Below, piece by piece: positions 35,229 to 44,862 of a DNA stretch of 64,000 nt. The DNA comes from Massilia sp. W12 (GTDB lineage: Bacteria > Pseudomonadota > Gammaproteobacteria > Burkholderiales > Burkholderiaceae_D), in NCBI RefSeq assembly GCF_037300705.1, contig NZ_CP147776.1, positions 2,914,001-2,978,000 of the forward strand. The letters are read 5' to 3'. The notes under the pieces were generated by a model. That model was not told the DNA's origin, searched no databases, and worked only from the letters and a program-made list of their open reading frames with translations. Every line of letters starts with the position of its first letter. Within the stretch, counting starts at the first letter, position 1. Position numbers and translations under genes: made by a program.

Positions 35229-36872
35229 TTAATAACTCAAATTAATCTTGAAGTGCATCATATGTTTTGACTTACCGGCAATCTTGCCATCGTCAATCAC
35301 GCGCCCGACATCCATTTGCGCTGAGAGGCTGCGCCCAAGCAAGACGCGCCAGCCAAGGCCAAGCGAGGAAATGGTAGCGTGGCCTTGTTCCCCCGGCTGG
35401 GTCTGATTGCGCGCCAGATACGCCAAGTCATGGAAAAACACCAAGCGGCATTGCATTGCCGCGCCGCCTGCGGAGGTGCAGATATTGGGTGAATACACTT
35501 CCGTATTCACTTGCATACCGTAGTCGTTGGATAGCTCCCGTTCAGCAAACCCGCGCACAGATGTTGCGCCGCCGGCGCCGAATTGTTCGCCCGGTATCAG
35601 CACATCTCTGGTGTATTGCGCATTCGCGCTGAAGCGGAATTGCCAGTCTTTGGCCAGACTGCGCGAATAATTGGCGTTCAAGCGCAAGATGGTGAAGCGC
35701 GGATTGGCGCCCGCACGCACGGCTTGCAGATCGCTATCGCGCCCGTTTTTGCCGCCCGGAATATTTTTCAAGAGGGTCGCACCCAGGCTTAATTCACCAC
35801 TGCTCAAAGTGCGATTGGCGCTCAAGCTGATCGACAGCGGATGAATCGTGACATCTTCGCCCAGCTGATATTCGCCCAGGCTCACATTATTGATAAAAGC
35901 TTTGTAGTCCAGGCCATAACTCAGGCGTGGCTCCCAGTCGCCGCGCCGCGCCAGGCTTTGGTTATAGCGCAAGCCGAATACCCGTCCCTTGCCGGAAACC
36001 GCAAGCATGCCGGTGGGAGAGCCTGCAACATTGGTGCCAAACGCAATCAGCCCGGAATCAACATCGGAATACGATGCGAAGATGTCCAGCGAATCGCCCA
36101 GGTTGTAGAGTGGAATGTGATAGCCCAGACCATACACCCCGACCCGGCTCGGATGTTCGGTGGTGGTGGTGTATTGCAAGCTGCCGACATGGTCCAGTCC
36201 CCATAAATTGGCGTGCTGCATGGTCAGTCCCAGATGGGTTTTGCCGCTCGATTTGCTACCGGTGTTGGCCAGACTGGCGCCCAGCTTCCAGGGACGCTCA
36301 TCGGCCACTTTGAGCAAGGCGTTGACTTCCTCATCTTTGTCCCCGCTTTCGAGTTGCAGGGTGACTTTTTTGGCCGGGTTTTCATTCGCCATGCGCAGGC
36401 TGGCGGATACCTGTTTGATGTTTGGCGTCTCCCCCTCTTTCAGGCCGGGCACGCTGCGGCGGATATTTTCGGTGGCGAACACACTGTTGCCATCCACCGT
36501 CACCTTGCCGATGCGCATCTGCACCACCCGCAGTTTGACCACGCCCTGGTTTAATTCCTGTTCCGGTAATTCCACCTGCACCGTGTTAAAGCCGCGCTGA
36601 TGATATATTTTTTCCAGCGCTTCCAAGGCGCGCTGCACATCGCCGAAGTCGCGCGAGCGGCCGGTGTAAGGCGCGACGGCGGCTTGCACCACATCCTCCG
36701 GCAACAGGGTGTTGCCGGAAACAGCAAAGCTGCTGATGTCAAAGCGGATGATGGGCGGTGCTTCAAGACCGGTGGTGGCGGATTTGACCGGCGCCTGTTG
36801 CGCCAGTGCGGCATGAAATGGCAAAGCGCTGATTGCCAGCAAAATGCCGATACGGATGGGATGTTGTCTCAT
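35229..36872 (-). CDS. TpsB/ShlB-FhaC-type outer membrane transporter
   Basis: A 547-residue Omp85-superfamily barrel that exports the TpsA next to it. The start at 36872 gives a signal peptide (MRQHPIRIGILLAISALPFH, cut after ALA-Q); earlier in-frame starts add 32 residues without one. Two POTRA-type domains follow: IIRFDISSFAVSGNTLLPED, LEALEKIYHQRGFNTVQVEL, and GKVTVDGNSVFATENIRRSV. The barrel includes the loop-6 motif GGATSVRGFAERE and ends in an aromatic residue (FKINLSY), as outer membrane proteins do. The partner gene starts 164 bases downstream. Confidence 0.93.
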   Translation of the reverse strand: MRQHPIRIGILLAISALPFHAALAQQAPVKSATTGLEAPPIIRFDISSFAVSGNTLLPEDVVQAAVAPYTGRSRDFGDVQRALEALEKIYHQRGFNTVQVELPEQELNQGVVKLRVVQMRIGKVTVDGNSVFATENIRRSVPGLKEGETPNIKQVSASLRMANENPAKKVTLQLESGDKDEEVNALLKVADERPWKLGASLANTGSKSSGKTHLGLTMQHANLWGLDHVGSLQYTTTTEHPSRVGVYGLGYHIPLYNLGDSLDIFASYSDVDSGLIAFGTNVAGSPTGMLAVSGKGRVFGLRYNQSLARRGDWEPRLSYGLDYKAFINNVSLGEYQLGEDVTIHPLSISLSANRTLSSGELSLGATLLKNIPGGKNGRDSDLQAVRAGANPRFTILRLNANYSRSLAKDWQFRFSANAQYTRDVLIPGEQFGAGGATSVRGFAERELSNDYGMQVNTEVYSPNICTSAGGAAMQCRLVFFHDLAYLARNQTQPGEQGHATISSLGLGWRVLLGRSLSAQMDVGRVIDDGKIAGKSKHMMHFKINLSY

Positions 36873-37103
36873 AATCTTGGGTCCCGTTGCCAGGCCAGGC
36901 CTGTTGGTTTCAAGTACGCTTGTTGGCGCTATTTCCATATTTTCCAGCTTAGCAGGCTTTGCCGTCATGCATTTTCATGAAAAGCGCGGATAAATCCGCC
37001 TTGCAGCGCTTGCCCGCCATGCTTTGGGCGTTTTTTTACAACACTCACCAGTTCCGGTTTGCAATATTTCCTTTTTGCAATGCCCGCGCATTGTATTGCA
37101 TTT

Positions 37104-39371
37104 TTATTTTGTTTCAAACTTTGTCACACCATCCCAATCCGGCCCGGGCGGGTGCTGCCGGTAGTAGGCGATGCGTTTTTTGTGCAACCAGTACAGCACG
37201 CATTTCGGATCACGCTGCAATAATTCATCCAGCACTTCATCAGCCTGATCCCATTTTTGTTTCAAAATCAATTCATAGGCATAGTGCCAGCGATCGATGC
37301 GCTGACGCACTTTGGCGTCCACTTGCGCGCTCAATCCTATCGGCTCATAAATCGGCACCGGTTCATTCTTGCCCTTGACGCGCACGCAATCCAGTTGCCG
37401 GTACACAAACTCCGGCGCGGCCTGTTTGGTGGCTTCGCCGACAATCAAGCCGACGCCATAGGTTTTGGTGATGCCTTCCAGACGAGAGCCGAGATTGACC
37501 GCATCGCCCATCACGGTATAAGCGCGGCGGATGCGCGAGCCCATGTCGCCCACATGCATCTGGCCGGTATTCAAACCAATGCCGATTTTCAATTCAGGCA
37601 GGCCACGGGCGGTGAATTCCTGGTTCAAGCGCTCGGCGGAAGCCAGCATGGTGAGCGCGCTGCTGACGGCGCGGCTGGCGTGATCCTGCAGGCTGATCGG
37701 CGCGCCCCAAAACGCCATCACCGCGTCGCCGATGTATTTATCGAGCGTGCCGCGATTGCCGCGTATGTCTTCGGACATCGCCGTCAGATAGGTATTGATG
37801 TATTCGCGCAAGACTTTCGGGGTCAGGCTTTCAGAAATGGTGGTGAAACCGCGCACATCGACAAACAGCACGGTCAGCTCCATGCTGGCGCCTTCCATAT
37901 TGTATTCTTGCGGATGTTCCGCCATTTCCGCCACCAATTCCGGGGCCACATATTCGCCAAACAGATTGACGATGGCTTTGCGGTTGCGGAATTCCATGAC
38001 ATAGCCCAGCACCACATTGAGCACAAATAAGAACAGGATTAAGAGCAAGGCGGCGGCCATGTGCAGCACATGGTTGGCTTTGTAATCCAGCCACAGATTC
38101 ACCCCGACCACCACCAGCGCACACAGCAGGGACAGGCCAACGGCGCGCAATGGCGACAACACCGGCAGCGCCAGTGAAAGGGTTAAGCCGATCACCAGCA
38201 CAAACACCAGTTCCAGCCCGTCGGCGTAATCGGGCCGCCATTTAAAACTGTTTTCCTGGAAAGATTTGATCATATTCGCATGCACTTCGACCCCGGGATA
38301 TTCGCTGCTGACCGGGGTGGCGCGCAAATCTTTCAGGCCGACTGCCGTGGTGCCGACCAGCATGATGGTTCCCTGCAATTCCTGCAAAGGAATGGTTTTG
38401 CGGATCACGTCCACCGCTGAGACATAGCGGAAGGCGCCGCCGTCCGGGCCGCCTTTGCCACGGAATTGAATCCGCGTTTTCAGGCTTTCGCCAATTGGAA
38501 TGCGCACTGTTTTGCCGGGCGAGTAAATGCGGATGGCCTCAATCAAGCCGCCCTGGCGGCGCTGCGATTCGGTGAGCGAGTCGATATTTTTTCTCAGCTC
38601 AGGTTTGACTGCCGTGGCCCCCATCGCCACGCTGGCTGTAGCCAAGCCGAGCGAGGTGTAATAGCCCTCCCCCACCCGCGCTAACAGGATGGCGTTGCGC
38701 AATACGCCGTCCGGGTCAATGTCGGCGTTGATAAAACCGCCGGAGTGGGCGGCCTGCATCAGTCGTGGCAAGACCCCTTCATAGCCCTTAAAAACTTTGG
38801 CGTCCATCGCCCGCCCATTCAAATCCTCGTCGGTATAAGCCGGTCGCGGAATCATGCCTTTGCTCTCGCCCATGCTCAAAAAATACCCCAGCACCACCGG
38901 CTTGCCCTGCATGGCTTTGACCACCAAACCATCGTAGTCCAGCTTTTCTTTCAAGGATTCGATCTGCGCGCTAAAACCGGGCACGTCTTTGAATTGTTGT
39001 TGCGCCAGATTTTGCAGCACGCCATAGCCGGAGCTGGTGTCGGCTTCGGAAAACATCACGTCGAAGCCGATTGCTTTGGCGCCATAGTGGCCGGTGGCGG
39101 CAGTAATCAAATCGGCGACATGGTTGCGGCTCCAGGGAAAGCGGCCTATTTCCGCAATGCTTTTTTCGTCGATATCGACGATCACAATGCTCTTATCAAG
39201 TTCCGGCTTTTCCAACTGCAAGCGCAAATCCACCAGATAGGTATCAATCCGGTCCACGATCTGGGCCGGAAGCACGCCGGCGATTTGCAAACTGGCCAGC
39301 ACAATCAAGACTAAGCCTATGCCCCAGCGCAGCATGTATTTGCTGGCGTTTTTCATGAACCACTGCTTCAT
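37104..39371 (-). CDS. CHASE2-domain class III adenylate cyclase
   Basis: A 755-residue membrane protein. An N-terminal helix (MLRWGIGLVLIVLASLQIAG) is followed by a periplasmic CHASE2 sensor (SIVIVDIDEKSIAEIGRFPW, AKAIGFDVMFSEAD, GGFINADIDPDGVLRNAILL, GTIMLVGTTAVGLKDLRATP). Three helices lead to a cytoplasmic cyclase domain with metal-binding Asp505 (VLFVDVRGFTTISE) and Asp549 (LDKYIGDAVMAFWGAP), and RRAYTVMGDAVNLGSRLEG. The LDKYIGD Lys fits ATP as substrate. About 90 residues follow the catalytic domain. Its ATG overlaps the stop of the HD-GYP gene by 4 bases, so cAMP synthesis and c-di-GMP breakdown appear co-expressed, upstream of the TpsB/TpsA/FecR genes. Confidence 0.93.
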   Translation of the reverse strand: MKQWFMKNASKYMLRWGIGLVLIVLASLQIAGVLPAQIVDRIDTYLVDLRLQLEKPELDKSIVIVDIDEKSIAEIGRFPWSRNHVADLITAATGHYGAKAIGFDVMFSEADTSSGYGVLQNLAQQQFKDVPGFSAQIESLKEKLDYDGLVVKAMQGKPVVLGYFLSMGESKGMIPRPAYTDEDLNGRAMDAKVFKGYEGVLPRLMQAAHSGGFINADIDPDGVLRNAILLARVGEGYYTSLGLATASVAMGATAVKPELRKNIDSLTESQRRQGGLIEAIRIYSPGKTVRIPIGESLKTRIQFRGKGGPDGGAFRYVSAVDVIRKTIPLQELQGTIMLVGTTAVGLKDLRATPVSSEYPGVEVHANMIKSFQENSFKWRPDYADGLELVFVLVIGLTLSLALPVLSPLRAVGLSLLCALVVVGVNLWLDYKANHVLHMAAALLLILFLFVLNVVLGYVMEFRNRKAIVNLFGEYVAPELVAEMAEHPQEYNMEGASMELTVLFVDVRGFTTISESLTPKVLREYINTYLTAMSEDIRGNRGTLDKYIGDAVMAFWGAPISLQDHASRAVSSALTMLASAERLNQEFTARGLPELKIGIGLNTGQMHVGDMGSRIRRAYTVMGDAVNLGSRLEGITKTYGVGLIVGEATKQAAPEFVYRQLDCVRVKGKNEPVPIYEPIGLSAQVDAKVRQRIDRWHYAYELILKQKWDQADEVLDELLQRDPKCVLYWLHKKRIAYYRQHPPGPDWDGVTKFETK

Positions 39372-41035
39372 GCCTGCCCCCCTTCCTGCGGCCGCACCGG
39401 ATAGCCGGGTATGCGCGCCTCGTCCACTTCGTCAATCTGCGACGGGTCCATGAATTTTTCAGCAAAGCGCATATACACTTTGTCGCGAATAAAGACTTCA
39501 AACAAATCCGGGTCAATATGCCCGTTGAGACAGAACTTGCCGAGGATGTGCAGGGATTCGGACAAGGTTTTTCCTTTTTTATACGGGCGGTCTGCTGCCG
39601 TCAAGGCTTCAAAGATATCCGCAATCGCCATCAGTCGCGCCTGCACCGACATCTGTTCGCGCTTGAGGCCGCGCGGATAGCCGCGCCCATCCATGCGCTC
39701 ATGATGGCCGCCGGCATATTCCGGCACATTTTTCAGATGACGCGGCCAGGGCAGCGATTCAAGCATGCGGATGGTCAGCACGATGTGGTCATTGATGATC
39801 TGGCGCTCCGCCGGGGTCAAGGTGCCAAACGGAATCGCCAGATTTTCCGCCTCTTCCTGGTTGAGGAAATTCTGCGCCAAGCCATCCGGGCCGATCCAGC
39901 GCCGTGCCGCGATTGCATTCACGCGCGCGATGTCTTCTTTTTTCATGCTCTCGCTGCCGATATTGGCAAAGCGGCAGAAGTCACGCTCTTCCTGCAGAAC
40001 CTGCAATTGCTGCGCCAATTCAGCTTCAATCTGCTGCAAGCGCGCGCTGCGTTCGGCTGGCGGCAAGTCCTGCGCCGCCAGTTTTTGCTCTAAGGCGGCA
40101 ATGGTGGCGTCGCGCTTGAGCACTTCAAACCGGGTGTCAATCACGGCAATGCGGTCGAAGATGGTTTGCAGCTTGGTCGATTTATCCACCACATGCACCG
40201 GGGTGGTGATTTTGCCGCAATCATGCAGCAGGCCGGCCAGCCACAATTCGCGCCGGTCGCGCGCATTCATGCTGAAATCTGCCAGCGGCCCGCTCTTGCA
40301 TTCGTGCGCCGCCTCGGCCAGCATCATGGTCAGTTCCGGCACCAACTGGCAATGTTTGCCGGTGTAGGGTGATTTCGCGTCAATCCCGATATTGATCATA
40401 TTCACCAGCGCTTCAAACAGCTTTTCCAGCTGCTGCATCAAAAGCTGATTGGTGATCGCAATTGCGGCTTGCGAGCTGAGCGCTTCGATAAAGCGCTGGT
40501 CTGTCTCAGAAAAAGCGCACACCTCGCCGCTGTGCGGGTCTGAGGCATTAATCAATTGCAAGACGCCGATCAACTCGCCCTCATGGTCTTGCATCGGCAC
40601 GGTGAGGAAGGATTGCGAGTGGTAATTGAATTTGGCGTCGAAGTTGCGCATGCCGGAAAAATTGAACACGTCCGCGCGGTAAATATCGCGGATATTGATC
40701 GACAGGCCAAAATTGGCGGCATACGCGGCAACTGAGCTTAAAGTCTTGTTGCCATATTGATCAAACAGCGGAATCGGCGGAATCTCAATCGGCGCGCCCG
40801 ACACCCCGCCCTGGTACATGCCCAGGGTGTCGTTAATGGAAATATGAAAGCAGAGGAAGCGTTTGTCGTCAGAAATGCGGTACAGGGTGCCGCCATCGGC
40901 GCGCGTCATGGCTTTCGCCACACGCAAGATATGTTCGAGCAAAACCGGCATATCACGGTTTTTGCTCAACTCGACGCTCAGTTCGGTCAGTTGGTCCAGA
41001 CGCGCAGCAATTTCGCTTTGATTCAATTCTTCCAT
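39368..41035 (-). CDS. GAF - HD-GYP cyclic-di-GMP phosphodiesterase
   Basis: A 555-residue cytoplasmic protein. The start MEELNQSEIAARLD at 41035 is preferred; the open frame upstream is Cys/Lys-rich and unlike the family. GAF domain about 20-200 (LLEHILRVAKAMTRADGGTL, FLTVPMQDHEGELIGVLQLI). The HD-GYP part begins near 225 with INIGIDAKSPYTGKHCQLVP and LAGLLHDCGKI (His271, Asp272). A charged coiled-coil insertion of about 100 residues follows, then IINDHIVLTIRML, YAGGHHERMDGRGYPRGL (the GYP element), and ARLMAIADIFEALTAADRPY. All key residues are present, so activity is expected. The insertion between HD and GYP is unusual in length. The gene overlaps the cyclase gene by 4 bases. Confidence 0.92.
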   Translation of the reverse strand: MEELNQSEIAARLDQLTELSVELSKNRDMPVLLEHILRVAKAMTRADGGTLYRISDDKRFLCFHISINDTLGMYQGGVSGAPIEIPPIPLFDQYGNKTLSSVAAYAANFGLSINIRDIYRADVFNFSGMRNFDAKFNYHSQSFLTVPMQDHEGELIGVLQLINASDPHSGEVCAFSETDQRFIEALSSQAAIAITNQLLMQQLEKLFEALVNMINIGIDAKSPYTGKHCQLVPELTMMLAEAAHECKSGPLADFSMNARDRRELWLAGLLHDCGKITTPVHVVDKSTKLQTIFDRIAVIDTRFEVLKRDATIAALEQKLAAQDLPPAERSARLQQIEAELAQQLQVLQEERDFCRFANIGSESMKKEDIARVNAIAARRWIGPDGLAQNFLNQEEAENLAIPFGTLTPAERQIINDHIVLTIRMLESLPWPRHLKNVPEYAGGHHERMDGRGYPRGLKREQMSVQARLMAIADIFEALTAADRPYKKGKTLSESLHILGKFCLNGHIDPDLFEVFIRDKVYMRFAEKFMDPSQIDEVDEARIPGYPVRPQEGGQA

Positions 41036-41367
41036 GACGGCGCATTCTCCCGCTTGCAGGGCATAAACTGGGCAGGGACAAAGAAGGTCGGCAGTCGCAT
41101 TGGGCCGGTTTTTCGCTAGTGTAGTGGGATTGCCCGGCTTGCGGCAAAACTTTTTCCAAAAACTTTCCCCGTGGAAATTTTTAAAAGAAAAAAGCTTTGT
41201 TTTGTTGCAGCCATGCACAAAAAAGCATGCGCCGCGCCGCTGGCATGGAAAGCACTGTGTATATAATGAATGTCAAATCATGCCGCCTGGTCTGTGTACG
41301 TCCCCGGGCAAAGGTGTTTGGCGCAGCAGTTCATGCCCCGCACTGCGGGCCACAGGGAGTCAAGCCT
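41036..41367. other. Divergent promoter region between HD-GYP and metallo-beta-lactamase genes
   Basis: This 332-base gap has no gene. It contains a plus-strand promoter (41240-41267) and A/T-rich tracts around 41150-41215. Minus-strand promoter elements for the HD-GYP/cyclase/TPS run presumably lie here but none stands out. Confidence 0.5.
41240..41267 (+). promoter_or_regulatory. Sigma-70-type promoter for the metallo-beta-lactamase gene
   Basis: CTGGCA (41240-41245) and a perfect TATAAT (41262-41267) lie 16 bases apart, about 100 bases upstream of the ATG at 41368. Confidence 0.5.
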
Positions 41368-42255
41368 ATGAAATTCAAGTTTTGGGGAGTGCGCGGTTCG
41401 ATTCCATCGCCAGGTCCCAGGACCGTGCGCTTTGGCGGCAACACCACCTGCATCGAAGTGCGCACGGACGCAGGCGAGTTATTGATTCTGGATGCCGGCA
41501 CCGGCATTTTTCAACTGGCGCAAAGTCTGCCCAAGAGCGGCGTGAATGCGCATATCTTCATCTCGCACAGTCATTGGGATCATATCCACGGCCTGCCCTT
41601 TTTCACCCCGCTGTTTTTCCCCGGCAACCGGGTGCGCCTGCATGGCGGCACTGACGCGCGCACCGGCAGCGGCATCCGCGAAGTGATGCAGGTGCAATTG
41701 CAATACGCTTTCTTTCCGGTGTTAGAGAGTGAAATGGCGGCGGCGATTGAGTATGAACCCTTGCGCACCGGCCAGCGTTTTCAAGTCAACGACGCCTGTG
41801 TGCGCAATGTGCAAATGAATCACCCGGTCTTGAATCTGGGTTATCGCATTGATTGTCAGGGCAAGTCTTTGTTTTTCACCGGCGACCATGAGCCTTTCTA
41901 TAATTTGCAAGCGCCCGGCAGCCCGGCCTGGAGCAAGCTGGAGCATGAAAACGCGGCGCGCATGGCGGAGATTCTGGATTGCATGCGCGGGGTCGATGCG
42001 CTGATTGTGGATTGCACTTACACTGAAGAGGAATATCAACGCGATAAGCTGCAATGGGGACATGGCACTTTTGATTCCGCGTTCGCAATGGCGCATGCGG
42101 CTGGTGCAAAAACGCTATTTTGCACCCACCATGAACCGACCCGCAGCGATGAGGAATTATGTCAGGCCTTTGATGAGGCTTGCGCGCGCAATCTGCCCGG
42201 CATGCCCGGCTTGCAGGCCGTGTTGGCGTATGAGGGTCTGGAAGTCACATTATGA
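41368..42255 (+). CDS. Metallo-beta-lactamase fold hydrolase
   Basis: A 295-residue soluble protein with the start MKFKFWGVRGSIPSPGP (ATG 41368, GGGAG upstream). The metal site is HSHWDHIHGLPF (His67, His69, Asp71, His72), followed by LFFTGDHEPF and a late HH (FCTHHEPTRSDEEL). The GVRGSIPSPG opening and FGGNTTCIEV are typical of the PhnP/RNase Z-like branch often found near signalling domains. Substrate unknown; a phosphodiester or cyclic nucleotide is plausible given the flanking c-di-GMP and cAMP genes. It is 33 bases upstream of the GspE-type gene, likely one transcript. Confidence 0.88.
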   Translation: MKFKFWGVRGSIPSPGPRTVRFGGNTTCIEVRTDAGELLILDAGTGIFQLAQSLPKSGVNAHIFISHSHWDHIHGLPFFTPLFFPGNRVRLHGGTDARTGSGIREVMQVQLQYAFFPVLESEMAAAIEYEPLRTGQRFQVNDACVRNVQMNHPVLNLGYRIDCQGKSLFFTGDHEPFYNLQAPGSPAWSKLEHENAARMAEILDCMRGVDALIVDCTYTEEEYQRDKLQWGHGTFDSAFAMAHAAGAKTLFCTHHEPTRSDEELCQAFDEACARNLPGMPGLQAVLAYEGLEVTL

Positions 42256-42288
42256 GCAGTTCACTGCTTGCGTATAACAGGATGGAAT

Positions 42289-44640
42289 ATGAATGATATG
42301 GAAGCAGCCGCAGCGCGTGAGGTGGAAGAACGGCTGGCCTTTTTCAAGCAGTTACAGGCGGTCACCAACAAAATCCACGCCACCAACAATATTGATGAAA
42401 TGATGCTGGAGCTGCCGGCAGAGTTATGTGATTTGTTTCAATCTGACCGTTTCACGTTGTATGCGGTGGCGGAAGACCGTAAATCAATTGTCTCCAAAGT
42501 CAAAACGGGTTTGAATTCTTTCAAGGATTTGCGCCTGCCTATCGACATCCAGAGTATCGCCGGTTATTGCGCCTTATATCGCAATATCATCAATATCCGC
42601 GATGTGTATGACGAGGCGGAATTGCATTCTTATTCGCCGCAATTGCATTTTCAGCAAGGCGTGGATCAGCGCACCGGATATCGCACCAAACAAATGCTGG
42701 TGGCGCCGATGGTGGAGGCGCAAAGCAAGGAATTGCTGGGCGTGGTGCAATTCATCAACAGTCGCGATAATGAACCGTTTTCCGATTTCACCACCGAGGG
42801 CGTCAAGCAACTCACCGAAACGCTGGCGATTGCCCTGCACCAGCGCTTAAAGCCGCAAGTCATCCGCACCAAGTTTGACGGTTTGGTCAGCGATGGCGTG
42901 ATCTCCGCGCCGGAATTGGAACTGGCTTTGCGCGCTGCGCGCCGTAAAAACGCGGATATTGAAGAAACCCTGGTCAAGGAATTCCAGGTGCCGCTGGCGG
43001 CGATCGGCCAATCCATGTCGAAATTTTTCCGCATTCCCTATGATCCCTTCAAGCCGGAGCGGGTCAAGCCGCTGGATTTGCTGAAAAACCTCAAGCAACA
43101 GTATTGCGAACAAAGCCAATGGGTGCCGGTGGAAGAAAATAAGGACGGCATCATTGTCGTTTCGCCCGATCCCGAGCGCATCATCAATCAAAAAATCGTC
43201 AACCAGATTTTTCCCAAGTCGCGCGTCTTTTACAGCGTGACCACGGTTGCCGAATTCAAAAAAACGCTGGAACTGTTTTATGGCGGCGGGACTGACAGCG
43301 GCGATTCGGTGGATGAAATCCTGTCTGATTTGTCAGAAGAGGAAGAAGGCGAAAGCGGCGGCTCGGTGGAAGTCTCGGAAGCGGTGGAAAATGAGCTGAC
43401 CAAGCTGATCAATAAAATCATCACCGACGCCTACCGCCAGGGGGTATCGGATATCCATATCGAACCCTTGCCGGGCAAAGGCAAGGTGGGGGTGCGTTTC
43501 CGCAAAGACGGCTCGCTGGTGCCGTATATTGAAATTCCGGCCAGCTATCGCAATGCCCTGGTGGCGCGCGTCAAGATTATGTGCGATCTCGACATTTCCG
43601 AGCGCCGCAAGCCGCAGGACGGCAAGATCAAGTTCAAAAAATTCGGCCCGCTGGATATTGAGTTGCGCGTGGCCACCATTCCCTCCGCCGGCGGGGTGGA
43701 AGATATTGTGATGCGGATCCTGGCTGCGGGTGAGCCGATTCCGCTCGATAAACTCGGGGTGCTGCCGTTTAATCTGACGCGCCTGAAAGCGACGATTGAA
43801 AAACCGTATGGCCTGTTTTTCGTGTGCGGGCCGACCGGCTCCGGTAAAACCACCACCCTGCACTCGGTGCTGAATTATTTAAATACGCCCGACACCAAGA
43901 TCTGGACTGCGGAAGATCCGGTGGAAATCACGCAAAAAGGTCTGCGCCAGGTGCAAGTCAATCGCAAGGCCGGGCTGGATTTCGCCACTGTGATGCGGGC
44001 CTTTTTGCGCGCCGACCCGGACGTGATCATGGTTGGCGAAATGCGCGACAAGGAAACCGTGTCGATGGGGATTGAAGCCTCGCTCACCGGCCATCTGGTG
44101 TTCGCCACCCTGCACACCAACAGCGCGCCGGAGTCGATTGTGCGTTTGCTCGACATGGGGATGGATCCATTTAACTTTGCCGATGCGCTGTTAGGCATTC
44201 TGGCGCAGCGTCTGGCCAAGCGTTTATGCGGCAATTGCAAAAAAGCTTATCAGCCGGATGAGTTGGAAATGCAGCAATTGATGGATGAATATTGCACGGA
44301 ATTGATGAACACCTCACCCTTTATCGCCGACGCCGAAGCGGCGCGCGCCACTGTGCTGGATGGCTGGCGCGAGCGTTACGCCAAAGATGGGAAATTCACC
44401 CTGTATCGCGCGACCGGCTGCGAGCAATGCAATGGCGGTTATAAGGGACGGGTCGGCTTGCATGAATTGATGTTGGGCACGGACCGTGTCAAAGCCCTGC
44501 TGCAAACCCATGCGCGGGTGGCGCAACTGCTCGCCGCCGCGCTGGAGGACGGCATGCTGACCCTGAAAATGGATGGGATTGAAAAAATCCTGTCCGGGAT
44601 TACAGATATCAAACAAGTGCGGGCGGTGTGTATTAAATAA
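42289..44640 (+). CDS. GAF-domain GspE/PilB-type secretion ATPase
   Basis: A 783-residue cytoplasmic ATPase. The start at 42289 follows AGGATGG. Residues about 15-185 are a GAF domain (IDEMMLELPAELCDLFQSDR, LGVVQFINSRDNEPFSDF). Then comes a GspE N-terminal-type domain (about 195-340), an acidic linker (LSDLSEEEEGESGG), and the T2SS/T4P ATPase: Walker A GPTGSGKTTT with Lys520, Asp box DPDVIMVGEMRD, and HLVFATLHTNSAPESIVRLL. A tetra-Cys zinc motif follows (CGNCKK ... CEQC). All catalytic parts are present, so it should be active in type IV pilus or type II secretion assembly. The GAF fusion implies control by a small ligand. No other pilus or T2SS gene is adjacent, so it acts as an orphan regulator or auxiliary ATPase. 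Confidence 0.92.
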   Translation: MNDMEAAAAREVEERLAFFKQLQAVTNKIHATNNIDEMMLELPAELCDLFQSDRFTLYAVAEDRKSIVSKVKTGLNSFKDLRLPIDIQSIAGYCALYRNIINIRDVYDEAELHSYSPQLHFQQGVDQRTGYRTKQMLVAPMVEAQSKELLGVVQFINSRDNEPFSDFTTEGVKQLTETLAIALHQRLKPQVIRTKFDGLVSDGVISAPELELALRAARRKNADIEETLVKEFQVPLAAIGQSMSKFFRIPYDPFKPERVKPLDLLKNLKQQYCEQSQWVPVEENKDGIIVVSPDPERIINQKIVNQIFPKSRVFYSVTTVAEFKKTLELFYGGGTDSGDSVDEILSDLSEEEEGESGGSVEVSEAVENELTKLINKIITDAYRQGVSDIHIEPLPGKGKVGVRFRKDGSLVPYIEIPASYRNALVARVKIMCDLDISERRKPQDGKIKFKKFGPLDIELRVATIPSAGGVEDIVMRILAAGEPIPLDKLGVLPFNLTRLKATIEKPYGLFFVCGPTGSGKTTTLHSVLNYLNTPDTKIWTAEDPVEITQKGLRQVQVNRKAGLDFATVMRAFLRADPDVIMVGEMRDKETVSMGIEASLTGHLVFATLHTNSAPESIVRLLDMGMDPFNFADALLGILAQRLAKRLCGNCKKAYQPDELEMQQLMDEYCTELMNTSPFIADAEAARATVLDGWRERYAKDGKFTLYRATGCEQCNGGYKGRVGLHELMLGTDRVKALLQTHARVAQLLAAALEDGMLTLKMDGIEKILSGITDIKQVRAVCIK

Positions 44641-44862
44641 GCTGTGCGCTGGCAGCCACTGCGCTGCCGCGCGCCCGCACTTTTCCGCAAGGCGGCGCCG
44701 CAGCAAGTATCCGGCGCGATAAATATCCCACAGACAACACACTACCATTCAATCGCAAATTTATAACAAAAAGTATTTAAGATATATCCTTTTTTGGGTT
44801 AGACTGTGGCGGCTGTCTGACAGCGCGTCCCTCATTTCAACCGCCTTCATAAAGAGACAATC

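Noticed and set aside
44641-44862. Terminator or promoter in the gap before the second PEP-CTERM gene
   Set aside because: A/T-rich segment and a short palindrome (44813-44823) are present but no convincing stem with T-run or sigma-70 pair.
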